A stretch of 64,000 bases of DNA. Origin: Phyllobacteriaceae bacterium. Lineage in GTDB: Bacteria; Pseudomonadota; Alphaproteobacteria; Rhizobiales; Rhizobiaceae. How positions within the stretch are numbered: position 1 is the stretch's first letter; each line of letters opens with the position of its first letter. Shown piece after piece: positions 44,872 to 52,127 of the stretch. Under the pieces are notes generated by a model, which saw only the letters and a list, made by a program, of their open reading frames with translations, searched no databases and was not told where the DNA came from. The stretch spans positions 310,001 to 374,000 of the forward strand of contig JADJTR010000004.1 in the NCBI GenBank assembly GCA_016711085.1. Reading direction: 5' to 3'. A program made the position numbers and the translations under genes.

Positions 44872-45567
44872 TCACGCGATGGCGCGCAATTCCTCCGGTT
44901 CCCGCAGCACATAGCCGCGGCCCCACACGGTTTCGATGTAGTTCTGGCCACCGGAGGCCGCCTCGAGCTTCTTGCGCAGCTTGCAAATGAAGACGTCGAT
45001 GATCTTCAATTCCGGTTCATCCATGCCGCCATAAAGATGATTGAGGAACATCTCCTTGGTCAGGGTCGTCCCCTTGCGCAGCGAAAGCAGCTCGAGCATC
45101 TGGTATTCCTTGCCGGTCAGATGGACCCGCTGGCCGCCGACTTCGACGGTCTTGGTGTCCAGATTGACGACCAGATCGCCAGTGGTGATGACCGACTGGG
45201 CATGGCCCTTGGAACGGCGCACGATGGCGTGGATGCGGGCAACCAGCTCATCCTTGTGGAATGGCTTGGTCATGTAGTCGTCGGCACCGAAGCCGAGGCC
45301 GCGCACCTTGTCCTCGATGCCCGCCATGCCGGAAAGGATCAGGATCGGCGTCTTGACCTTGGAAAGCCGCAACGTGCGCAGCACTTCGTAGCCGGACATG
45401 TCGGGCAGGTTCAGGTCAAGGAGAATGATATCGTAATCGTAGAGTTTGCCGAGATCGACGCCTTCTTCTCCGAGGTCGGTGGTATAGACGTTGAAACTTT
45501 CCGACTTCAGCATCAATTCGATGCTGTGGGCGGTGGCTTTGTCATCCTCAATCAGCAGAACGCGCAT
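44872..45567 (-). CDS. ctrA: Cell-cycle response regulator CtrA
   Basis: A 231-residue OmpR-type regulator. The receiver domain has RVLLIEDDKATAHSIELML and the phosphorylated D51 in IILLDLNLPDM; the GADDYMTKPFH loop carries the Lys. The DNA-binding winged helix spans LTGKEYQMLELLSLRKGTTLTKEMFLNHLYGGMDEPELKIIDVFICKLRKK. The protein is nearly invariant in the class and controls cell division, flagella and envelope genes. The C-terminus ends in the short AxA tail that in Caulobacter is needed for proteolysis (here RAIA). CtrA normally autoregulates; the 407-nt region upstream holds several TTAA motifs. Confidence 0.95.
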   Translation of the reverse strand: MRVLLIEDDKATAHSIELMLKSESFNVYTTDLGEEGVDLGKLYDYDIILLDLNLPDMSGYEVLRTLRLSKVKTPILILSGMAGIEDKVRGLGFGADDYMTKPFHKDELVARIHAIVRRSKGHAQSVITTGDLVVNLDTKTVEVGGQRVHLTGKEYQMLELLSLRKGTTLTKEMFLNHLYGGMDEPELKIIDVFICKLRKKLEAASGGQNYIETVWGRGYVLREPEELRAIA

Positions 45568-45974
45568 GTCAGTCCCCTCTGTCCGCGCAGCCCCGGCAGG
45601 GCGGTTCGCGGCGCCGTCGTCGCCTGATCCGAGGCTGGCACAGAATGGTTAACAAAATCTGATTCTGCAAGGTCGCAGGCTACAGATTTTTTAACTTCTG
45701 GCAGCACTCCTTTGAAACTGCGTTGGAATCCCGTCGAGCAATTCTTCATGCGAAACTTGAGGATTCCCCAGCAAGCGATTCTTTCGAATCACCTTGTCCT
45801 TGTGGTTTCCGGGCCGGAGATTTTTACCGGCCCTTAAGCCCTTATCCCTATGATTAACGATGCGCGTAAACGAATGGTTACCGGCCCGGTAATAAATGGG
45901 TCAAATTTGTTAAAGGTTTCCGCGCCCCTGTTTGCCGCTGTTGCGGCGCCCTCCGGTGTTGGGAGTATCGAGGC
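45568..45974. promoter_or_regulatory. Intergenic region between divergent ctrA and fliJ
   Basis: About 407 nt without a convincing gene. It is AT-rich near ctrA (TTAACAAAATC near 45647, TTTTTTAAC near 45690) and again further from it, with TTAAC near 45852 and TTGTTAAAG near 45907. None of these gives an exact TTAA-N7-TTAA, but they are the half sites expected for CtrA. Two palindromes are visible: GGGCCGG-AGATTTTTA-CCGGCCC near 45813-45835 and TTACCGG-C-CCGGTAA near 45878-45892. This should hold the ctrA promoters and the fliJ promoter. Confidence 0.5.
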
Positions 45975-46348
45975 ATGAAACCACGCGACACCTTGTCCGA
46001 CTCAAGGAATTCCAGGTTGCCGACAAACGCCGGCAATTGGGTCAACTCGATCTCATGATCGCCGAATTCGACCGCATGGCGGGCGAATTGGACGCGCAGA
46101 TCGCCTCGGAAGAGCGAAAGGCCGGCATAACCGACGTCAATCATTTCGCCTATCCGACGTTCGCCCGCGCGGCGCGGCTGCGGCGCGACAATCTGAAGAA
46201 CTCGCAGAACGATCTGCTGGCCCAGAAAGCCGGCGTCGCCGTGTCGCTGGACGAGGCGGAAACCGAGCTCGCCAAGGCGCAGGCCATGGATGCGCGCGAC
46301 ATGCGACAAAGGGAAGCGACGTCCGACCGGCGCGCCATGATCGGCTGA
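45975..46348 (+). pseudogene. fliJ: Flagellar export chaperone FliJ-like, one frameshift
   Basis: A short coiled-coil protein (124 residues when repaired). ATG 45975 reads MKPRDT and then leaves frame; one C is missing in the CC at 45991-45992 (CCC expected), after which the open frame reads LVRLKEFQVADKRRQLGQLDLMIAEFDRMAGELD, the typical N-terminal FliJ coiled coil. FliJ escorts flagellar substrates to the type III apparatus. In many alphaproteobacteria fliJ lies beside ctrA, which fits. The annotated longer ORF from 45932 has a TTG start and no ribosome-binding site. Confidence 0.85.
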
Positions 46349-46390
46349 CCGGGCTACCCAAAGGCCGTTGTTGGCGATTAAGTTGCGGCC

Positions 46391-46832
46391 ATGCGCCGCT
46401 TCGCCGTGCTTTCGGTTTTTTCCGCAACGCTGTGTTTTGCCATCGGTGCGACCCAGCCGCTGCTTGCCATTGAACGATTCTGGCTGCTCTCCGAAACTCC
46501 GTCGTTGATCGGCATCGTTTCCGGACTTTGGACGGGCGGCGATTATCTCCTAGCCCGTCCTTATCGCCGTCTTCTCCCTCGTCTTCCCGACGGTGAAACT
46601 CGCGCTTCTGGCGCTTTCCGCCGCCGATCCGCACGGCGACGAACCTCCGGCCTGGGCCAGAACGCTGTCCAATTGGTCAATGCTTGACGTTGTCCTCGTC
46701 GCCTTGGCGATTTTCGCCGCCAAGACCAGCGGTCTCGCCACGGCGTTCACCCTGCCGGGACTATGGTTTTTCGTCGCGTCGGTCGCTCTGACCGTCACCG
46801 CCTCGGCATTGCTCAAACGCAAAGGCCGCTGA
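46391..46832 (+). pseudogene. Paraquat-inducible protein A-like membrane protein, one frameshift
   Basis: Two ORF pieces form one small PqiA-domain protein. The first gives MRRFAVLSVFSATLCFAIGATQPLLAI and ERFWLLSETPSLIGIVSGLWTGGDYLL; the second reads VLIAVFSLVFPTVKLALLALSAADP and LSNWSMLDVVLVALAIFAAK. Four hydrophobic segments are present. The frame changes near 46552-46555, between GDYLL and APVLIAVF. Removing one base (or adding two) gives about 146 residues. PqiA proteins with YebS-like partners are linked to lipid transport and stress at the inner membrane; no partner is nearby. Confidence 0.75.
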
Positions 46833-46876
46833 CGGCGCGGCCGTCAGCGTGGAATGGGCGCCGGAAGGGCTGAAAT

Positions 46877-47152
46877 TCAGTGGCGGTATTGCTGGATGCG
46901 CGTCGTGCGCAGCCCGGCCAGGCCATATTCGTCGATCGACGCCTGCCAGGACAGGAATTCTTCAAGCGTCAGGCGGTAGCGATTGCAGGCCTCTTCGAGG
47001 CTGAGCAGACCGCCCCGAACCGCCGCGACCACCTCGGCCTTGCGCCGGATGACCCAGCGGCGTGTGCTTGGAGGAGGCAGGTCGGCAATGGTCAATGGGC
47101 TGCCATCGGGGCCGATGACATATTTTACGCGCGGTCTCACCAACTCGGTCAT
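46877..47152 (-). CDS. sciP: CtrA inhibitor SciP (DUF1153)
   Basis: A 91-residue DUF1153 protein, starting MTELVRPRVKYVIGPDGSPL. The core ADLPPPSTRRWVIRRKAEVVAAVRGGLLSLEEACNRYRLTLEEFLSWQASIDEYGLAGLRTTRIQQYRH is almost identical to SciP of Caulobacter and rhizobia; it contains a helix-turn-helix and represses CtrA targets in early S phase. I chose ATG 47152, with an AGAG motif upstream, over ATG 47170. A near-consensus CtrA box lies 52 nt upstream, so sciP is probably itself controlled by CtrA. Confidence 0.93.
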   Translation of the reverse strand: MTELVRPRVKYVIGPDGSPLTIADLPPPSTRRWVIRRKAEVVAAVRGGLLSLEEACNRYRLTLEEFLSWQASIDEYGLAGLRTTRIQQYRH

Positions 47153-47203
47153 TGTACTCTCTACACTCAAAGACCTGATCGAATGGAGAATAGGCCGACA
47201 GCT

Positions 47204-47218
47204 TTAAGAATTGCCTAA
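47204..47218 (-). promoter_or_regulatory. Candidate CtrA-binding site upstream of sciP
   Basis: TTAA-N7-CTAA on the plus strand, TTAG-N7-TTAA on the minus strand (spacer GAATTGC), one mismatch from the CtrA consensus TTAA-N7-TTAA and with exact spacing. It lies 52 nt upstream of sciP and about 80 nt upstream of mnmA on the other side. Confidence 0.6.
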
Positions 47219-47300
47219 ATTCGGCCGGCTTTGAAAAATCGTCCTTTTCGTGGCGTTTTCCCCGGCTTTCCCCTATATAGCGCCGACGGAGCCGCTCCTG

Positions 47301-48488
47301 ATGACCAGCCTGAACAGCCTCGACCTGCCGCTTGCCCCGGCCGACACCCGAATTGTCGTCGCCATGTCGGGCGGCGTCGATTCGTCGGTCGTCGCCGGCC
47401 TGTTGAAGCGCGCAGGCTACGACGTCGTCGGCATCACCCTGCAGCTCTACGATCACGGCGCATCGGCCCATCGCACCGGCTCGTGCTGCGCCGGCCAGGA
47501 TATCGACGACGCCCGCCGCGTCGCCGCCGCGCTCGCCATTCCCCATTACGTTCTCGACTACGAGGCGCGTTTTCGCGAGGCCGTGATCGATCCTTTCGCC
47601 CAATCCTACGCTGCCGGCGAAACGCCGATTCCCTGTGTCGCCTGCAACCAGACGGTCAAGTTCGCCGACCTGCTGGAGACCGCGCGCGAACTCGGCGCCC
47701 ACGCTCTGGCGACCGGCCACTATGTCCGCTCGAAACCCGTCGGCGGAAGCCGCGCCCTTTTCCGACCGCGCGACGCCGATCGCGACCAGAGCTATTTCCT
47801 TTTCGCCACCACCCAGGACCAGCTCGATTTCCTGCGCTTTCCCCTGGGCGATCTCGCCAAGCCGGAGGTCCGCGCCATCGCCGCCGAAATGGGCCTCGCC
47901 GTCGCCGACAAGCATGACAGCCAGGACATCTGCTTCGTGCCGGAAGGCCGCTATGTCGACGTCATCGCCAAATTGCGCCCGGAGGCGGCGACGCCCGGCG
48001 ACATCGTCCATATCGATGGCCGTGTGCTCGGCCGTCACGATGGTGTCATGCGCTATACGATCGGCCAGCGCCGCGGCATCGGCGTCGCCGCCGGCGAACC
48101 GCTCTATGTCGTCCATCTCGATCCCGTGGCGTCGCGTGTCATCGTCGGCCCGCGCGACGCCCTGGAAACGCGCCGCGTGCTGCTGCGCGACGTCAACTGG
48201 CTGGGCGACGCCGATCTGGAACACGCGGCTTCGGGCGGACTGGAGATTCTCGCCAAGGTGCGCTCAACCCGGCCGCCGCGCCCGGCGATGCTGCACGCCG
48301 AGAGTGGACGTGTCCGGGTCGACCTGACGGAGGGCGAAACCGGCGTGGCGCCGGGCCAGGCCTGCGTCTTTTACGGCGAGGACAATGAGCGCGTGCTCGG
48401 CGGCGGCTTCATTGAGCGCTCCGAACGCGCGCCGGCGGCCGAGGCGATGCTGCGCAAACTCGCCGAACCGCGCGCTGTGGCGCGCTGA
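47301..48488 (+). CDS. mnmA: tRNA-specific 2-thiouridylase MnmA
   Basis: A 395-residue enzyme that thiolates U34 of Lys, Glu and Gln tRNAs, taking sulfur from persulfide donors. The PP-loop is A21-M-S-G-G-V-D-S-S29, the first catalytic Cys is in TPIPCVACNQTVKF, the ATP/tRNA motif is LATGHYVR, DQSYFLF and the second Cys is in DSQDICFVPEGRY. Start ATG 47301 from the conserved N-terminus. The organism's sulfur relay is supported by this and the sox region, but they are not adjacent. Confidence 0.95.
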   Translation: MTSLNSLDLPLAPADTRIVVAMSGGVDSSVVAGLLKRAGYDVVGITLQLYDHGASAHRTGSCCAGQDIDDARRVAAALAIPHYVLDYEARFREAVIDPFAQSYAAGETPIPCVACNQTVKFADLLETARELGAHALATGHYVRSKPVGGSRALFRPRDADRDQSYFLFATTQDQLDFLRFPLGDLAKPEVRAIAAEMGLAVADKHDSQDICFVPEGRYVDVIAKLRPEAATPGDIVHIDGRVLGRHDGVMRYTIGQRRGIGVAAGEPLYVVHLDPVASRVIVGPRDALETRRVLLRDVNWLGDADLEHAASGGLEILAKVRSTRPPRPAMLHAESGRVRVDLTEGETGVAPGQACVFYGEDNERVLGGGFIERSERAPAAEAMLRKLAEPRAVAR

Positions 48489-48509
48489 TTGCCTTTCGCC
48501 GATTTCCCG

Positions 48510-48535
48510 GTTATTTAACCCAATTGTTAAATAAC
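48510..48535. repeat. AT-rich inverted repeat upstream of the DUF1761 gene
   Basis: GTTATTTAAC (48510-48519) and GTTAAATAAC (48526-48535), a perfect 10-bp repeat with a 6-nt centre. It includes TTAA-N8-TTAA, one nt longer than a CtrA box. It lies 38 nt upstream of the DUF1761 start and 22 nt after the mnmA stop, where it could be an operator or a hairpin. Confidence 0.6.
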
Positions 48536-48572
48536 AAGATGCCTCAATTCTCGGCATCGGAGGAGAAGGCCA

Positions 48573-48950
48573 ATGATCGACATCTTCGCGAATGTGAATT
48601 GGGCCGCTGTGATTGTCGGCGCGATTGTCGCCTATGGGTTCGGCTGGATTTGGTATGGCGCACTTTTCGGCAAGCGATGGTCGGAGGGGTTGGGGATCGC
48701 CGTTCCGGAAAAACTGCCGATTTTCGCCATGGCGGTCCAGGCGCTCGGGACATTCCTGTTTGCGTGGGCTTTCGGCGTTACCGCGGCGGCGAATGCGCTG
48801 GGCGCCGCGATCCTCGTCACGCTGACTATTGCGGTTTTGATCGCGGCGGGCGGCCTATATGCGCAAAAGCGCCAGGACGTCATCCTCATCGAGACCGGAT
48901 ATGTCCTGGCGATGGCGGTCATCCTGTTTGTCGCGCAAGCGCTTATCTGA
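48573..48950 (+). CDS. DUF1761 family membrane protein
   Basis: A 125-residue protein with four hydrophobic segments (INVNWAAVIVGAIVAYGFGWIWYG, IFAMAVQALGTFLFAWAFG, ALGAAILVTLTIAVLIAAGGLYA, IETGYVLAMAVILFVAQAL). The first contains GWIWYGALFGKRW, the typical DUF1761 motif. Function unknown; in the inner membrane. Confidence 0.88.
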   Translation: MIDIFANVNWAAVIVGAIVAYGFGWIWYGALFGKRWSEGLGIAVPEKLPIFAMAVQALGTFLFAWAFGVTAAANALGAAILVTLTIAVLIAAGGLYAQKRQDVILIETGYVLAMAVILFVAQALI

Positions 48951-48962
48951 TCGGCGACGAAC

Positions 48963-49921
48963 TCAATTCTTGACGTGGGTCACCGTGCCGGCGGTGAGGA
49001 TTTCCAGCACGCGGATCGCTTCCTCGCCGCCGGTGCGCGGCTCGGCCCGCTTTTCGACGCAATCGATGAAGTGCTTCAACTCGCGCGTCAGCGGCATGCC
49101 CTCGCCGACCGGCACATAGGACGGCTCATTGGCGGTGAAGGCCCATTGGCCGGAATCCTGCCAGACGGCGTGGCGATAGACGGCGAGCTTCTTCGGCCAC
49201 GGCTCGACATCGTCGAAAACCGCCATCGCCTTGGTGCCGACAACGGTGAGGCGTCGTTCGCGGTAGGGATTGAGGCGCGAAGCGAAAAGGTGCCGCGCAC
49301 ACCGCCCGGAAACGTCATGTGCAAATGGGCGAAATCGGACAGGTGATCGAGGATCGCCGCGCCCTCGCCGCGCACCTCCACCGGCGCGGCGCCGGTGATG
49401 GCGAGGATCATCGACAGATCGTGCGGGGCAAGATCCCAAAGCGCATCGTTTTCGGTGTGGAACTTGCCGAGGCCGAGGCGGTGCGAATGGATGTAGCGCA
49501 CCTCGCCCAGTTCGCCGGCGTCGACCAGCCCCTTCAGCGTCTCGAACGCCGGGTGGAAACGCAGCACATGGCCGACCATCAGGATGCGGTCCGCCGCCTT
49601 CGCCGCGTCGACGGCGCGGCGCGCATCGTCGACCGATAGCGCGATCGGTTTTTCGACCAGCACATCCTTGCCGGCGGTGACGAGGCCGATCGTCGTCTCG
49701 GCATGGAATTGCGGCGGCAAAGCCAGAACGACGGCGTCGATGTCCGTCCGCCCGGCAAGCTCGCCCGGTGCAATGGCGGCGCAGCCATATTCGACGGAAA
49801 AGCCTTCCGCCCGCGCCGGATTGATATCGCTGACGGCTGCAAGCGCACCCAGACCCTTGAGGGTGCGAATGTGATTGCTGCCCCAATATCCGCAACCAAG
49901 AACGGCGATGCGCGGCGCCAT
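48963..49921 (-). pseudogene. Gfo/Idh/MocA family oxidoreductase, one frameshift
   Basis: NAD(P)-dependent sugar or sugar-nucleotide dehydrogenase. The N-terminal Rossmann motif is RIAVLGCGYWGSNHIR, the EKP signature VEKPIAL and the GHVLRFHPAFETLK segment are conserved. The C-terminal strand part NPYRERRLTVVGTKAMAVFDDVEPW and the final helix KHFIDCVEKRAEPRTGGEEAIRVLEIL are read from the other frame. One T is missing in the T4 run (A4 on the plus strand, 49285-49288), between GVRGTF and FASRLNPY. Repaired length 319 residues. Such proteins often make surface polysaccharide precursors, but no glycosyltransferase lies nearby. Confidence 0.85.
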
Positions 49922-50018
49922 GATGACCCGTGTCGTTTTTACAGGCGGGTTGCTTAGCCGTGCGGCGGGCCGAACTCAACCCCGGCCTTCGGCGAGGCCG
50001 CGAAACGGCGGCAATTGC

Positions 50019-50047
50019 TTGACAGGCGCACCCGCCCGCCCCTATAT
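50019..50047 (+). promoter_or_regulatory. Strong sigma-70-type promoter of tRNA-Met
   Basis: TTGACA (50019-50024), 17-nt spacer, CTATAT (50042-50047), the rhizobial consensus form. The tRNA begins at 50105, about 50 nt after the expected start of transcription. Confidence 0.85.
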
Positions 50048-50104
50048 CCCGCCTGCCTTTGCGGCCCTCGGGCCGACGCGCCGGGACCGGGCGCGATGCA
50101 ACGG

Positions 50105-50181
50105 GGCGGAGTAGCTCAGTTGGTCAGAGCAGAGGAATCATAATCCTTGTGTCGGGGGTTCAAATCCCTCCTCCGCTACCA
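50105..50181 (+). tRNA. tRNA-Met (elongator, anticodon CAT)
   Basis: 77 nt including a genome-encoded CCA. The acceptor stem pairs GGCGGAG with CTCCGCT, the D arm is GTAGCTCAGTTGGTCAGAGC, the anticodon stem is GAGGA/TCCTT around the loop ATCATAA with anticodon CAT, and the T arm is GGGGGTTCAAATCCCTC. The elongator rather than initiator form is indicated by the paired first acceptor position and A/T-rich anticodon stem. Confidence 0.95.
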
Positions 50182-50276
50182 CTCCCCCGACGGGAACATG
50201 TTATCTCCCTTTTTCGCCGACCCGGAAGCGGACGTCATCGCCAAGCGAAACCGCCAATCCCGCAAGTGCGGGCGCA

Positions 50277-50891
50277 CTATTCCCAGAGCGTCACATCCTT
50301 GCCGGCCGCACGCATGCGTTCGCGTCGCTCGACGATGAAGTCCTGGAAATGGGCGTGCTTGAACCCGCCGCTGGCGACATAGTCGAACATCGAGGCGAAG
50401 TGAAACGGCTTGAAATAGCCGGGCATGATCGCCGACGCCGCCATGTTCGCCGGGTTGCCGGCAGGATCGGCGTCCTTGGCGAAGAACAGCAGCGTCGGCG
50501 TGAAGGCGACCCCCCATTTGCGCGCCAGTTTTCCCTCGGCGAGCTTCTCGCCATCCGTGTCGGTCGTCTCACGTGCGCCGCGCAAATCGAGCTGGACGAC
50601 GTGGAAGGTCTCCTTGATCTGGGCGACAATGTCGGGCCGGCGCAAATTGACCTGGTGCATCTCGCGGCAATAGGGACAGCCGGCCTGCTCGAAAATGATC
50701 ACGAGACCTTTGCCTTGCGCCTTCGCCTCCGCGAGATCCTCGCCGATGTCGAGGAAGGAATCGACGAACCAATCCTGGATGTGCAGGCCGTTGTCGCCGA
50801 CGGCCGGCTCGGGAAGCAGGTCTTCGGCCCAGGCGGGCGCAAGGGCTCCCAACAGAGCGAAGGCTAATCCGGCGACGGCGGCGCGAAGCAT
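50277..50891 (-). CDS. soxW: Thioredoxin-like protein SoxW (first copy)
   Basis: A 204-residue periplasmic thioredoxin-fold protein with a signal peptide (MLRAAVAGLAFALLGALAPAWA) and a redox motif C72-P-Y-C75 in IIFEQAGCPYCREMHQVNL, plus the cis-Pro in FTPTLLFF. The sequence DWFVDSFLDIGEDLAEAKAQGKGL matches SoxW proteins of sulfur oxidisers, which keep SoxYZ cysteines or cytochromes reduced through SoxV/CcdA. It is the last gene of the soxB-yeeE-soxW unit. A similar protein lies before soxX. Confidence 0.88.
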   Translation of the reverse strand: MLRAAVAGLAFALLGALAPAWAEDLLPEPAVGDNGLHIQDWFVDSFLDIGEDLAEAKAQGKGLVIIFEQAGCPYCREMHQVNLRRPDIVAQIKETFHVVQLDLRGARETTDTDGEKLAEGKLARKWGVAFTPTLLFFAKDADPAGNPANMAASAIMPGYFKPFHFASMFDYVASGGFKHAHFQDFIVERRERMRAAGKDVTLWE

Positions 50892-50995
50892 GCGGGAGCC
50901 TCCTTTTCGGTGCGGCAATCGTTTTTGGATTACCACACGGATTTCGGCGAGAAACGCGGCGAAGGCATGGCGCGACATCACTTTGACGCGAGCGT

Positions 50996-52108
50996 TCAAC
51001 CGGCTTCCAGCAACCGTTCGAACACGCGCAGGCCGATGAAGCCGCCGACTATGATCGCTCCGAGCGCGATGAACGAACCGAGCGCCAGCGTCGATACGCC
51101 GGTCATGCCCTGGCCGATGGTGCAGCCGAGCGCCAGTACGCCGCCGATGCCCATCAGCGCCGCGCCGGCGAGATTGCGCGTCAGGTCCGCCCGGTCGGCG
51201 AAGCCGGCGAGCGTGAAACGCCGCGACGCTATCGCGCCGGCGAAAGCGCCGGCGATGACGCCGAGCGCGCTGGCGACGCCGAAATCGGGAATTGGCGCGG
51301 CGGTGTAGCGCATCAGCCAATCGAGCGTGTCGCCCGCCGGCCGCACGAAGGTCAGCGATTGCAACGCCACCGGCTCGCTCGCCAATTCGTCGAAGGCGAG
51401 ACCGGTCAACATCCAGCCGGCCGCGATGCACAGACCGAGAAGCATGCCGGTGAGGACAGAATCGCCGGACGAACGAAACGCGGCGTCCTTGAAGCAAAAG
51501 GCAAGCAGCGCCACGACGATGAGCGCCGCGGCCGCCTTGGTCGCCATCGCGGCCTCCGTCCCCGTCACGGCCGCCAGCAGGTCGCCGACGCCCTGTGTCG
51601 CCGCGCCGCTTGCCGAAAGGTCGACCGACAGCGGATCGAGCAGCGCCACGCGCCACGGTCCGAGAATGCCGCCGATGGTCATGTAGGCGAACAGGCCCAT
51701 GAACAGCAACACGACGAGCGAGCGCAGGTCTCCGGCACCGACGCGCACCAGGTTGCGCGTGGCGCAGCCGCCGCCGAACACCATGCCGAAACCGAAGACG
51801 AGGCCGCCGACGATGGCGCCACCGAGCGGCAGCACGGCCGGCAGGTACATGGAGCGCCCGACGTCGATCACGCCCATGCTCTGAAGGACGAAGGTCGAGG
51901 CGATGGCGACGGCGATCGCCAGCATCCAGACGCGGAAGCGTTTCCAGTCGCCGAAATTGTGGATGTCGGATAGCGAACCCATCGAGCAGAAATTCGATTT
52001 CTGCACTGTGAAGCCGAACACGGCGCCGAGAGCGAATCCGCTCCAGGCGAGCGCCGATGGCCCGCTTTCAACGAGCCATGCCGCCAATTGTTCCATGATG
52101 TCCCCCAC
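50996..52108 (-). CDS. YeeE/YedE family sulfur transporter (TsuA-like)
   Basis: A 370-residue membrane protein with about ten hydrophobic segments. The conserved Cys residues of the family are in VQKSNFCSMGS, FGGGCATRNLV and LALGCTIGQGMTG; in TsuA such Cys residues line the path for thiosulfate. It starts 19 nt after soxB, on the same strand, so it probably brings thiosulfate, or removes it, in step with SoxB. ATG 52096 is an alternative start. A second member lies at 59131. Confidence 0.88.
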   Translation of the reverse strand: MGDIMEQLAAWLVESGPSALAWSGFALGAVFGFTVQKSNFCSMGSLSDIHNFGDWKRFRVWMLAIAVAIASTFVLQSMGVIDVGRSMYLPAVLPLGGAIVGGLVFGFGMVFGGGCATRNLVRVGAGDLRSLVVLLFMGLFAYMTIGGILGPWRVALLDPLSVDLSASGAATQGVGDLLAAVTGTEAAMATKAAAALIVVALLAFCFKDAAFRSSGDSVLTGMLLGLCIAAGWMLTGLAFDELASEPVALQSLTFVRPAGDTLDWLMRYTAAPIPDFGVASALGVIAGAFAGAIASRRFTLAGFADRADLTRNLAGAALMGIGGVLALGCTIGQGMTGVSTLALGSFIALGAIIVGGFIGLRVFERLLEAG

Positions 52109-52127
52109 GGATTTGCGCGCTTGCGCG

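Noticed and set aside
45552..45749. 65-codon minus-strand ORF upstream of ctrA
   Set aside because: It overlaps the ctrA start and lies in the promoter region, without a ribosome-binding site or conserved sequence.
45568..45974. Exact CtrA box (TTAA-N7-TTAA) upstream of ctrA
   Set aside because: Several TTAA half sites are present but none has the 7-nt spacing to a second one; only the sciP site comes within one mismatch.
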